Source: Cryptomeria japonica (Eukaryota > Streptophyta > Pinopsida > Cupressales > Cupressaceae). From it: a stretch of 64,000 bases of DNA. The position numbers and the translations under genes are program-made. Below, one piece after another: positions 12,280-23,583 of this stretch. The stretch lies in assembly GCF_030272615.1 (NCBI RefSeq), contig NC_081411.1:837116136-837180135 (forward strand). The letters are read 5' to 3'. The notes below the pieces were generated by a model that searched no databases, was not told the origin of the DNA, and was given only the letters and a program-made list of their open reading frames with translations. Every line of letters starts with the position of its first letter. The first letter of the stretch is position 1.

Positions 12280-13480
12280 AATAATAGGTGTCTTGAGGGG
12301 TTGACAACCACGCAAAGATGAGAATTAAGGCTCAAAAGTGCCAATTATATGATCAAGGATTTGACACTTTATAGAAAGAACTATGAAGGTATTTACCTTC
12401 GATGTCTTGATCATCAAGAATCCTATAATATGATTGAGGACTTTCACGAAAAATATGGTACAAGTCATGGGTTGGTGGATGCCACTGCACATCAAATCTT
12501 GAAGGCTGGATATTATTGGCCTAGCATATTTAAGGATACTCATGAGCATGTTCATCACTTTCATACGTACCAAACTGCAGCCTCCAAAGAAAGAAATCTC
12601 ACCATGCCTCTCCAACCAGTGTTCGAGGTAAGACCTTTCACTCAATGGGCACTAGATTTCATAGGTGTTATTAATCCTAACTCATTTGTAGGACATAATT
12701 TTATTCTTACTGTGACAGATTACTACACCCAATGGACAAAAGTCATTGTATGCCGGAATGCTACTGCTGAGGTAGTCTTGAAATTTATTGAAGAGAACAT
12801 CATCACCAGGTTTAGTATGTCGTTTGCTCTGGTATGTGACAATGGCCTTACTTTTATGTCTGCACAGTTGATGCAATGGTGATACGAATATAAAGTGATA
12901 TTAAAATTTTCATCCAACTACTACCCACAAGGTAATGGAGTAGCTGAATCTACGAACAAGAGCATCCTAGATGTCATTAAGAAGCTACTTGAAAAAAACC
13001 TCAGGGATTGGCATAATCAATTGAGATACACCTTATGGGCTAATCGAACTAGAGTAAAAGCCACCTTGGGAACTTATCCATATTACCTCTATCTTCCCAA
13101 TCAACTTGCAAATACCGTTCCTCCAATTAATGAAAGAACTTGACATTGAAGATCATGTAGAGGTTCACCTCTTAAATTTATTAAGACTTGATGAAAAAAG
13201 GATTAATACTCTACAACACTTTTCCAAGCACCAAGCCATTGTTAAGAAAGGGTTTGATAAAAGGGAGAAGGTGAAAGATTTTTGGATCTCTGACCTAGTC
13301 CTATTATGGGACAAGGCCAAGGAGAAGAAAGGTGATCACCACAAGTTTGAAAGATTGTGGTTAGGTCCTTACCAAATAGCTGAAATTTTAGGCGAAAACA
13401 CTTTTAGGTTAAGCTCTTTGACTGGAGAACTTGTACCATTGCCCCTCAATGGCCAGTTCCTCAAGCATTACTTTGATTAA
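12280..13480 (+). pseudogene. Integrase of element F
   Basis: The zinc-binding region (HEKYGTSHGLVDATAHQILK, then GYYWPSIFKD) keeps both His, but the CxxC pair is replaced (VHHFHTYQT). The core has WALDFIGVI, VCDNGLTF and GNGVAESTNK, so the D-D-E triad is present. The C-terminal part (13106-13480) has the plant gypsy tail pattern (LVLLWDKAKEKKGDHHKFER, WLGPYQIAEILGENTFRL, FLKHYFD). A stop at 12880-12882 and a frame change near 13100 separate core and tail. No chromodomain is visible after FLKHYFD. Confidence 0.88.
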
Positions 13481-14619
13481 TCCTTAGTGAAGCTTGACTT
13501 GTTGTATATAGTAGATTAGTTGTTTCTTTTGTTTTGCTTTGTTGTTTCTTTGGGTTTTTGTTTGTTTGTTGTGTTTTTGTTTTGCTGTGTGCTTGTTTCC
13601 CTTTTGTTTTGTTTGATTGTTTGTTCATTTTGTTTGTTTGTTGAGTCAGGATATACATATTTTATTCTCAAAGATTCTAAAAGGAAGGTATCATTTGCAT
13701 AACATCTTGCCAAATTCTGAGAGACTTCGACTCTCTGATATTTATGACTTCATTATCATTTGGTTAATTTTGAAACTTTTGTCATACTTGTTCAAAGTGG
13801 TATATAATCATTTAAATATGATTTGAGTTTTTTACTTCCAATTGGAAAAGGTTAGCTTGATAAACTCAGCACAAATCTCACATTAAGATACATCTGAAAG
13901 TTTTGTAAGATATCAGATAAACTAGTTTTCAAGTGAAAAATCCAAAGTCAGGGTGTTTCACATTATCCACCGTGGGTCCCAACCTAGTTATCGAGCTTCA
14001 ATGTTTGAAAGTTGCTTAAAAAATTATTGAAGAAATAAGTCATTCTATATCCTATAATATTTTTGAAAAAAAAGAGAGAGAGAAAAGAAATGATCCTCTT
14101 AAGCAACTCAAATGGGTGTTTCAAGTAACCTCCACTGGGGCTATGGATGACTGGCAGGCAGTGAAGCACTATTTGAAGGGAACCAAAGGTATCTCTGTCA
14201 GGGATATAGATGCCTGACTGGCAGCAGAGCTATGCCCAAGATTACCTTTCATGAAACATGATTCATAACTTCATCTATGTAGCTTACGCCCAGTTTCCTC
14301 TGATTATCTGCATTATTGAAATTATGGAGTAATAAATCATGCACACTCACTTAAGAGTTAATCATGTCCATTTCTCTTCTTGGTTTTTTGTTCATTGGTT
14401 CACTCATCTTTTTCTCTTATACATCCTTTTGAATGATAATAGTCTTAGGCATTAGGTTAACTAGAGATTTTGAAGTTCTAAATTGCCTATAGTCATTTTT
14501 CCCAGATAGTCACCATTTATTATGCCTTGCATATCTATTTCCCCATTAGTCTCCTTGCGTCGAAATTTGGGTCCCTTTTGTCTTTTCTTTGCTTTTTCCC
14601 TTTGTTCTTTTTTTTCTTT
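13481..14619 (+). other. Non-coding stretch after element F integrase
   Basis: 13500-13640 is T/G-rich with repeated TTTGTTTTG-like words and only spurious hydrophobic reading frames. From 13830 to 14460 I see no coding. Two related phrases, GGGTGTTTCACATTATCCAC (about 13950) and GGGTGTTTCAAGTAACCTCC (about 14113), recur 160 nt apart. A 3' LTR of F could begin here, but no partner is available to prove it. Confidence 0.4.
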
Positions 14620-15585
14620 TTGACCTCAGAACTCTGGAGTCCCGGAGTCCCGAGGTCCCTTTGTTCCTTTTTGCTTTTTGACCTTGGAACTTCGAAGTCC
14701 TAGAGTCCCAAGGTCCCTTTTTTCCTTTTTGGTTTTTGACCTTGAGACTCCAGAGATTTGTTTTCTTTGGTTTTTTACCTCAGAACTCTGGAGTCTCGGA
14801 GCCCCGAGGTTGTGGGTCTTTTTCCTCAGAACTCTAGAGTCCTAAAGTCTCGAGGTGGAACTTCCTTTTGCTTGCTTCGAAACTCTGGAACCCGGGACCC
14901 CCAAAGTTCTGGGGTGGGGTGTTTCATTTCTTGTGTCAAGCCCAGAACCTCGAGACCCTGGAGTCCCGAGGTCGTGTTTAAAGCCTTCATACAAACAAGC
15001 TTGGGAAGAGGTATAAATAGGGATGATGAAATTTTAAAGTTCATTTGTGCATTCAGACCTCCCCCTCCCTAGCTCCAAGCCGCAAACCTCCAAACTTTTG
15101 ATATTTCCTTGGCATTTTTTGGCATTTCAATTCACTAGGTTGGTGACTTTTCTTGCCCATTTTGGTGGTTTGTAGATTAGATTTTCTTTCCTCATCATTC
15201 TTTTTGTTGGTTATTGGTTTTTGTTTGCTTCTTGTTTTCCCACTCAGAACCTCGGAGTTCTAGTTAGTTGGTTTTCACGCACCCGGAACCCTAGAGTTCT
15301 GGGTAGTTGGCTTGACCTAACCCGGAACCTTGGAACCCCGGAGTTCCAGGTGGCTCCCGTTCGAGTAACCTAGAACCCTAAAGTTTTGGGCCACTCCTAT
15401 TTAATAAGCTCGAAATCACAGAGTTTTGAGTGGCTCCCATTCAATGAACCCAGAACCTCGGACCCCCGGACCCCTAGATTTCTGGGATTCCTTTTGCATA
15501 CAACCTGACCTTGGAACCTTAGAGTTCTGGGCCTTCTTCACTTGTGCCTAGCCTGAGACCCCAAGACCCCGAAGTCCTGAAGTAA
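14620..15585 (+). repeat. GC-rich array of degenerate palindromic words
   Basis: A word with core CGGAACYCTRGAGTTCYGGG, or the variant CAGAACTCTGGAGTCCCGGA followed by GTCCCGAGGTCCC, recurs at least 14 times with variable spacing (20-70 nt). Examples lie at 14627, 14685, 14784, 14827, 14878, 14940, 15245, 15281, 15321, 15370, 15448, 15513 and 15552. GGAACTC and GAGTTCC are reverse complements, so each unit can fold on itself. The block is far richer in G+C than its flanks and lies directly upstream of ORF H. Confidence 0.7.
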
Positions 15586-15651
15586 ATCAAATTTTATGAT
15601 TATTATCAAAGATTGAGGATTTGTTTTCTACTTCTAGGTTCGACTGGTTAG

Positions 15652-18600
15652 ATGGACTCATCCTCCAACAAAAGAGGCGAAGAAATTGATAGACTCCTAG
15701 CCACCATGAAATATCATTATCAAGGATAGGTTTGTGCTTCAAAGTTAGATGATAAAGTCAGATGGGTCATGGATACAAAAATCGGCCATATAGAAATTAA
15801 GGATATCAAGGCTCAATTAGACAAACCTAGTTTGGAGGCCCTCCATAGGAGAATCAAGAGATCAAGCCTAGTTGAAGTTGTTGCCTTTCCACAGTCATTG
15901 CATGCACCAGAGTTAATAATGATGAATGCCCCATTTTATAACCTAGAGACTAGAAAGTGCACATATGCACAAGGAAAAATAGTCATAGACTTGTCTCCTG
16001 ACATGCTCGGGTTGGTTTTTGGCATCCCAACTAGAGAGGAGATATTTTTGTTAACCAAAGAAGAGGCCTTAAGGGCATGGAATGGCAAAATATCAGCCAG
16101 TAAGAGGCACATGAATGAAAAATGGTTGGAAGAAGAAAGAAAGATAGGTCTCAAGGCAATGGAGATCCTGAGGGTGGATTTCAAAGAGCCCCAAAGAGAT
16201 TTAATCATTATTCTTAGCAGGGCCTTTGGCAAGCTGGATTGCAAGCATTTTCATCCTTGGATGTTCCAATTCATGAGCACAATTTCAATAGGGAAACAAT
16301 TCTTTGATTGGCCACAAATCCTCTCCGACAATATCTGCAAATAGATGAAAGAAGTTCAGCATACCCAAAAGTTCTTTTTCACATCATATGTCATCTAGGT
16401 AGCTGCTAGAGTTGGAGAGTTTCCAAGGCTATAGGTAGAAGGTCAATTGGGAGAGGAAGAAGGAAAAAAGAAGGTATGGCAGTATTATTCCCAACTCATT
16501 CTAGCCAATGAAAAGGCTCATTTCAAGAGATTTAATGATGCCTTTGTTTTCCCAATAATAATCAAATTAACAAGGGATGCAGGATATCGGATTAGCCAGA
16601 GGCCATGGCCATCATCCGAGAGTGGGCATGTTGGTTCATCCAAAACCCATGATCCACTTACATCAGGGTTAGCGGATTCATGGGGAACCCAATGTTGCTG
16701 CCACAATATTGCAATGATAGGATAGTTTTGCTAGAGTATGTAAGGCAGCTTGTGGGCCTCCAGTCACTTTTATCATCAAAACACAAAGCAGGTATCGATT
16801 TCTCAGTATCAATTGGGTACTTTGCATGTTCTAAGATACAAGTAGAAAAATTAGCAAAACAAGAGCTTCAAGATCTGAACTTGAAGGAGTATGATGATGC
16901 TAGGGAGTTTTATGATCCCTATGGGAAACTTAAACAAGTTATGTCTAAGGCATAGGAGGGGCACAAAACTAGCTTGGAGGACTTTTGGGCCAACCTGTAA
17001 GACTATTTTGAGGTTAGGGAGAAGAGCTATAATATGTTATCTATGCTATAGGTAAGAGATTTTAGAATTAAGACTAACCTCCCTAAATACCTTAGGGATG
17101 ATATGGACTTACTTGATCCAGTTTATAGTGAATCAGGGATAGACAAAAGACCCTTCTCCCCAATAAAGTGGTCTACAAGTGAAGACACAAATATGGAAAA
17201 ATTTTCTCAACTGGTCACCAATAGGACCAAGCAATGGTTAGGGTAGAGGGTAGCCTAGTGTCTCAAAGGCAAAATAGGAATCCACTTCATGGGTACCTTA
17301 ATCAAGGGGCCATAAGGAGTACGCTCGGAAGACAAGGTCAGCCTTGAGGTAAAATACAACCACCGATCCAGATGAGGAACACAAACCTCAAGACAGTATT
17401 GAGGACTTAATCAAGAAAATCCAAGAAAAGATGAGGGAGTCTGAATTGTTAAAGAAGGCAGTGGACCTAGGAGTGACCAATGGATTGGGAGCAGTACCAC
17501 TTGCCAAAGTTCTCTCACCAAGGATGGCTATAGGGTAGATTGTAGGAGAGGGTACCCAAGAGCAAGAAGAAGATATAGAAATTACTGAGGATATACCTAC
17601 TCAGCCACCTTTAACAGATGACATACATGCTCCAAGGACCAACACCCCTATACCACCACTAGTCAATATAGCTACAGGGCAGCCTAGAGTGCAAGGCTTC
17701 AGGTCTACCATTGAAGAAATAAAAGTTAGAAACATTGAGTCGGATTCAGATCAAGAGGAAGAAGATCTTGAGCAACAATGACCACTAGAAGGTGAGCAAG
17801 AATAGGATGAGGCAGAAGACCTATTGAATGAAAGACTAGTGCTAACCCCTCAAGATCAAGAGGACCTCCTAAAGGATATAGCAGCTGGGCAAGGTGAAAT
17901 AGAGGCAGGTGGTGAAGAGATGGAATTTAATGAGGAGGTAAGTGGCAAACTAGGAGAGTTACATAAGAAACAGGCTGTCCAAACCAATCTAGCTCGTCAG
18001 ATTATCCTACATCAAGATCCCGGGAAAACAGAAACAGAAGTGAGAGACGAAATAGAGGAGCAAGAAGAGGTCCATGTTATGAGTGCGAATATTGTGTCAC
18101 ATCAAGGTGACAAGGATGAAGATATACCACAATGGTTAGAGTTTACCTTTGGGAAGAAAAAGAGAAAAGCAGAGCTCCGTAAGGTCTCTCTACAACAAGT
18201 AATCACCAAGGAGCCACCAAAGGTTAAGAAGCTGAAAATTGTTCGTCATTTATCAAAAAATGGTTCTGGTGAAGTGATTACAGATGTGGTAGTTCCATCC
18301 CAAGCTGAGGGACAAGCTTCCCCCAAATATCAAATATCCTAGATAAATCTATGCAAACAAACCAAGTGGGGGGAGTTAGATACTTTGGAGTTAGCCACGA
18401 ACGTCATCAGAGGGAGTGTAAAGAAGGAGCATACTTCCAACATGGAGCTCAAAGTGCGCAATATAAGTAGCTGCTAAATGAAAAGAGTAAACCCCTAGAC
18501 TTGTGCAGAGCTGATGGCCTGCCTTCTACTTCATTACTGCCAGAGGAAGAAGTAAAAGCATTAATGGAGGTGAGATGGGTGGCCATTGCAGCCAAGTCAT

Positions 18601-19268
18601 GGGCCCAAGTAAATGAAGCCAGGATAAGATTATTTTTGCAAGATACTGTGGAGATATATCGTAAGGTGGTACAAGTAGTTGGAGATTTGGCTTCCTATTC
18701 CATGCAATGGGAACAAAAGTCAAACATTTTCAATAAACAATTCCAAATTTTGAAAAAGACATTGCAGCTAGGGGAAGAGATGATAATGGAGGAGGACCTT
18801 TTAGGGGGTGACAGTTACAAAAACATGCAGTCATATGTGTACATGTTGGAGCTGAAGATTGAAATGCTTCAGCAGTATATCAAGGATATGACACAGATTC
18901 GAGACCCTCTCCTCAAGGAAATTTTGTTGTATGAGAGTTTTGTAAAGGATATGCTAGGACCTTTTGGCCTTGAATTAGCTAAAATAGGAATAATGGAGCA
19001 GCAACAAGTTTTGGATTAGTGGGATGAATATGAGGCACAACACCTAGGACCCTCGGCCTAGTTTGATGTCACCCTCATGGATAGGTATACATATCTGATT
19101 ACTTAGTGTCATGAGGTGGTAGGCATGGTGAAGGAGTTAGAGGAGGAGAGAATGCATGCGGATGAAGTTTTGAAGAAATATAAATTTAGAGTTAAGCACA
19201 TATCTGATCCTCCAATTCAAGTAGTTGCATGTATAGTAGATAATTATAGAGCTTTTTCCAAGAAATAA
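15652..19268 (+). pseudogene. Long ORF relic H, unknown retroelement-borne protein
   Basis: It starts at ATG 15652 (MDSSSNKRGEEIDRLL). It is open in frame to 16725 except for stops at about 15727, 16342-16344, 16396 and 16432. It then shifts near 16650 and continues with changes of frame to 19268. The N-terminal 220 residues (LEALHRRIKRSSLVEVVAF, MMNAPFYNLETRKCTYAQGK, LSPDMLGLVFGIPTREE, FHPWMFQFMSTISI) resemble the layout of the putative plant transposon / plant mobile families found in retroelements; this is a resemblance, not a proven match. The middle (17360-18340) is Glu/Lys-rich with a basic patch GKKKRKAELRK. The C-terminus (18500-19260) is helical and coiled-coil-like (LELKIEMLQQYIKDMTQI). 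It may be an extra ORF 3' of F's pol, or part of another element. I assign no function. Confidence 0.6.
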
Positions 19269-20396
19269 GGAATAAACGCATAATTGCTAAAGATGGCAAA
19301 TATTTTTCATAAATCCTTAATCTTGTATTTACAGCTGTAGCTCCTACTCAAGTTCCAATTTTGAGATAAATTTTGCATGACTACAAAAATGTGGCTCACC
19401 CAACATGGTCTTTGTAGTGCTCATGGAATCCCCATTTCGTAGTTGTTAAGTGGAGTGTCAAGGCAGAAACTTGCAAGTTAACTGCGACTCCTAGTTTCAG
19501 TTCTTAATTTAGGATAGGTTTATTTCCTAGATAATAGGGCAAAGAACTTCTATAAATTGAGAAGTTGGATTCATTTGTAAGGGTCCCAAATTGATGATTT
19601 GTGGCCCACTTAGAGATTTTAGAATATTTTGCAGATATGTTAAGAAGTTTGAGTTTTTTTTTTTATACATTCATTGAGATTAATATGAGAAGTAGCTTGT
19701 AGATTGTCTGATCTACTTCTATATTCTACCAAATTGTTCTATGTAATCTGGTAACATCAATTATTTGGAGTTAGCAATGTGGTTTAATCTTTTTGTTTAT
19801 CACTTTATGAATCATATTGTGCACATCAGTGGTCTACGAGAATTATTGTGATAAGCCATATTGTTGATGATTTTATTTCCATAAATTTGTGAAATTGATG
19901 ATTTTGTTGGTTTTCTAGAGGTCCGTTGTTATATGCTAATTTGGATAATATTTGATAATTTCCTGGATTGCAGGGAAATAATTGAGTAGTTCATTAAGTT
20001 GTTATTATTTTGGTTTTTATTTTTATTTTATTGTTCCCCTTTACGCTTCACATTTTATTTCCCAAAGAATCTTAAACCATAAAAACACAAAAAAGAAAGG
20101 AAGTGCAGTTACCCATAACCAATGAGTTTTAGTTCCAACTAGTAGGCCCCTTTACAGGTACAACCACATCAACCATTGGGCTACCCATCACCATCATGAC
20201 CTGACTATAGAGACCTAGGGGTGGTTATTTTTCCCAAATTCATTTCTTTTCAAGAGAGGTGGTGAGTGTTCACATTGGCTACCTGACTATTGGTGGGTGT
20301 GTCAAAATAGTCGTCAACACTTCCTTTCTCTGGGACAACATCAATTAATGCCTTGATGTCCTATGAGACCTTCTCAACAAATTTTCTTTCTTTTGT
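19269..20396 (+). other. Non-coding tail between ORF H and element D
   Basis: AT-rich with no supportable coding region. The last bases before D (tttgt, 20392-20396) are D's candidate TSD, but D's other end is outside the window. The region may be the 3' untranslated region or LTR start of the F/H element; no paired copy is present to test this. Confidence 0.4.
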
Positions 20397-20427
20397 TGTT
20401 GGCATTCTGATACAATTTTGTATGACC
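20397..20427 (+). repeat. 5' LTR of element D, first fragment
   Basis: TGTTGGCATTCTGATACAAT opens this 31-nt piece, like the start of the copia-1 LTR (TGTTGGCATTATGTG). It ends with tgacc, which is duplicated after element A, and the LTR continues at 45889. Confidence 0.7.
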
Positions 20428-21614
20428 TATTATTATTTACTAAGTTGTCATTAGTTTTATGTCCAAAGTCATCCTATATACTCTAGTCGATTAACACTAT
20501 CAAAATATTCAGTCAGTAAGCACTAAAGTAGTCGGTTACAAAAGAAAGGAGTCACAAAATTAAGTATACACAGAGTTGTCTACTGAGTAACGTTCTATGT
20601 CTATCGAGCAACAAAGAAGGTATACCGAGTAATCTAAACTGAGTAGAAACATGTTACCAGATTCAATGAACCTAGACACATATGTGAAAATGTGTTACAA
20701 GAATCAAGGAACAGGGAACCGTTATCACATAGGAAATTGCACTTCAAGATTTTGTATAATTTTGAGGAAGTTTATCCAATGAAATAATTTCTATGTTTAT
20801 TCATTCGATGAATCTTGTTTGTAAGATCAAAGCATGAATAGATCACCATCCCAGAGATCTATTTATACAGTGTGATTTGAGAATCAAAATGTGAGACATG
20901 TGTGATAGAAGAGTTAAAAGGAAAATCATAAGACGACACATTGAGTTGTGATTGCTATGACTGCCAGAGATATTTAGAGGTCATCGAGAAAGTCTTCAAA
21001 GAACAGTTTAAGGGACAGAGTAAATAGAAGGGTTTACCAAGTTGATTTGTCAATTACCAAGGTATGCTATTAGCAAGGTAGTTTCATATTGAGCACATAG
21101 AATCTTCTATAACATTTCAGATGTAAAGTTGCAGATATTTGTAAAGATTTTATTGAATCATTTGAGTTGTAATAGAAACCTTTAACAAGGTAAAAGACTC
21201 TAATAAAGTCTATAAATTGTAAAGCCTTTAACTAGGTGAAACATTTTGTAGTTGTAAAATCCTTTAGCAAGGTAGATCTAAAGATCTTGATACTCCTAAT
21301 AGGGTAAGCTATCAGAAATAGCTAAACATGTAGCTCTAACCGAGCAACCTTTATTATTGTAGTAGTGAAGTTGTGGGTGTCATCCCCACCACAATTTTTC
21401 TCTCTAACGAAGAGTTTCTGCATAACCAAAATATTTGTGTTATGGAGTGAAATGTGTATGAATGTCATTTCTATAATTATATGTTAGCTTTATATTATGA
21501 GATCAGCAATTTACAATTTATGTTTATCAATAAGATTGTTTTTGGAGAAAAGTTTTGAAGTACTGATTCACCCCTCCCCTCTCAGTACATTAGCTTTCCT
21601 AGTTGGACCTAACA
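20428..21614 (+). repeat. 5' LTR of element A
   Basis: It begins TATTATTATTTACTAAG (3' copy: TGTTATTATTTACTAAG, so the initial TG is mutated to TA) and ends GTTGGACCTAACA. A TATA-like motif ATTTATA lies at 20861-20867. A degenerate CCTTTAAC..GGTAAA array follows at about 21175-21310, then the copia block CCCCACCACAATTTTTCTC near 21386. Confidence 0.93.
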
Positions 21615-21616
21615 AT

Positions 21617-21628
21617 TGGTATCAGAGC
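21617..21628 (+). other. Primer binding site of element A (tRNA-iMet)
   Basis: TGGTATCAGAGC, two bases after the LTR, is the exact plant copia PBS complementary to initiator tRNA-Met. Confidence 0.92.
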
Positions 21629-22224
21629 TTCAATCTTGGAAAAGGGTTTAACAGCCTAAAGAGAAAGATCTTATCAATAGAAGGCTACAAACAATCTCAG
21701 AGAATTGTGAATCTTCAAGAAGAATTGGATCATGCTAATCAAGTGATTGCAGATATGTAGAGACAAATGCAAAGATCACTGAATGTCAGAAGAAGGTTGT
21801 CTGATGATTTACAGGACTCACAAGATTTGGTGGAACAAATTGAGACATCATCTAAGAATAGTATATTAGAAGAGACTGAAGAAATGATTTGAGAACTGAA
21901 AGAAAAGAACAAAGCACTGACTGAACAGCTGAAAGCAATGAAAAGAGAACATGAGAATTTTAGCACATAGATGACTGAAAGTCTTGATGCATTAAGAACA
22001 ACTGAGGATAACATAAGAGACACAGAAAGGGAAAAACAACAGCTAGAAGCATTGGTGTTTGAAAAGAATCAACGATGTTGGATGAGCAACTAAATATAAG
22101 AAGACCCAACAAAGATGCAAGACTCGGTTACAAAGAAAAACACTCTATTGAGAAAGGGATCAACACCACCGAGAGAGGGGAATCATCAAAGCAAGCTAGA
22201 AACAAGGAGAACATCAAAGGAAAG

Positions 22225-23559
22225 TGTAGACACCTAAAAATGGTCAACGTTTGCAAGGTCATACTTTAACATTTGCGCATTGCCTCATTTTAGGTTTTTG
22301 CGCCGCATTAACATTTCTCCTATGTCACGCACTTGGTTTTTATCATTTGCAAGCATCGAGTCATTTTTCTATCATCTCACCTTCGAATTTGGTCTTGTCG
22401 ACAACAACCTTCAGTCATGATTTGTCATCGATCGTGGTCATTTTCAATCTTGTCATATTGCGATCGATTCGTCATCGATCCTTGTCCTTTCCAATCATGT
22501 CAATTTGGATCAATTTGTCATTGTTCCTTGTCAATTGGCACATTTCTCAATCAAATTGTTTATCGCATTGGTCATTTATCAATTCAAAATCATGACATGA
22601 ATTATCTTCAATCAAGACCTAATTGTCATTTTCGCATTTCTAATTCGTCTTCTAGGGTTTTATGATTTATTCATTTAACCTAATTTGTCATTTCTTCTTC
22701 TAGGGTTACTAAATTATTTATTAATCCTAAGTTACAATTAAATCTTTATTTAATTGGCTAATTATTCTTCCTCTTGTAAATTAATTAATAAATGACAAAT
22801 TATTAATTAATTTACCTAATTTCTTCTAGTTCCTAATTTCCTATTTTTCCATCAATTTCTAATTCCTAATTGTCATCAATTTCAATTTTCTAATTTTCTT
22901 AATTTCCTAATTTCAAATTCCTCCTATTTCTCTCCTAATTCTATGGGAATGACATTTCAATTTGTCATAAATTGTCATAATTGATAATCAATCAATTTTG
23001 ACATAGAATGTATCATAATTTGTCATGAATTATCAATCAATCAAATTGTGCATGGAAAGTGCATAATTTGTCATAATTTGTCATATTGATTTGCAATTTC
23101 CATTTGAATTGGATCATGCTAATCTTGTCATTTATCCAATTTGTCTATAAATTGGATGAATTTCTTCAATCAAACCCCTTAATCTTGAACCCTTTATTCT
23201 CGAATCTTGAATCTTGAATCCCGAATCCCGAATCCGAATCCTTAATCAAACTACCGAACTTACGCTTCTAGTACTCTTGAGCTTTTCATCAATCTTGCTT
23301 TCAATTGTATGTGCACTTGTAGGTGAGATCCACAAATCCATTGAAGAGGAAAGAACAACAATGGAGCCGCATGGAAGGAGCATTCAATTCTGCATTTGGT
23401 TTGCATAATCTTTCATTTTGAATGCTTTGTTTTCATATCTCTATTGAGTGTGCTTAGGATTAGGTTCATTTGCAATGAGTGCTCTCATGATTGAGTTATC
23501 ATGTCTTGTGTTTTGATTTATCTACTTATCTTGTGATGATCCCTATTTCCTATGCTACA
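22225..23559 (+). repeat. 5' LTR of element B
   Basis: It begins TGTAGACACCTAAAAATGG and ends CCTATGCTACA. A TATA-like motif CTATAAAT is at 23145-23152, about 60% into the LTR. The middle (22690-23100) is AT-rich with repeated AATTTGTCATAA words and TTAATTAAT hairpins. Small open frames inside recur in the 3' LTR and are not genes. Confidence 0.95.
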
Positions 23560-23564
23560 TTAAC

Positions 23565-23583
23565 TAGTGAACCCAATGTGAAT
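23565..23583 (+). other. Decayed primer binding site of element B
   Basis: TAGTGAACCCAATGTGAAT, five bases after the LTR, aligns with TGGTGAACCTGACGTGAAC of G and with C's PBS. Most of the differences are G-to-A or C-to-T type changes. Confidence 0.55.

Larger units (their letters stand above)
7104..13480 (+). mobile_element. Ty3/gypsy element F, gag-pol internal region (5' LTR not present)
   Basis: Domain order gag, PR, RNase H-like, RT, RNase H, INT on the plus strand identifies Ty3/gypsy, probably near the Tat group because of the extra RNase H. The 5' end is separated by insertion of G. No 3' LTR can be paired, so the right limit is uncertain: it may stop soon after the integrase or extend through H (to about 20396). 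Stops and frame changes are spread throughout. Confidence 0.85.

Noticed and set aside
13461-13713. Hydrophobic plus-strand and Lys/Thr/Gln-rich minus-strand frames
   Set aside because: They arise from a T/G-rich simple sequence after F's integrase. Both strands are open only because of composition.
14105-14215. Possible copia RNase H fragment (DDWQAVKHYLKGTKG)
   Set aside because: It resembles the copia motif HWxAVKxxLxYLKGT over 15 residues only, with nothing matching on either side; too short to call.
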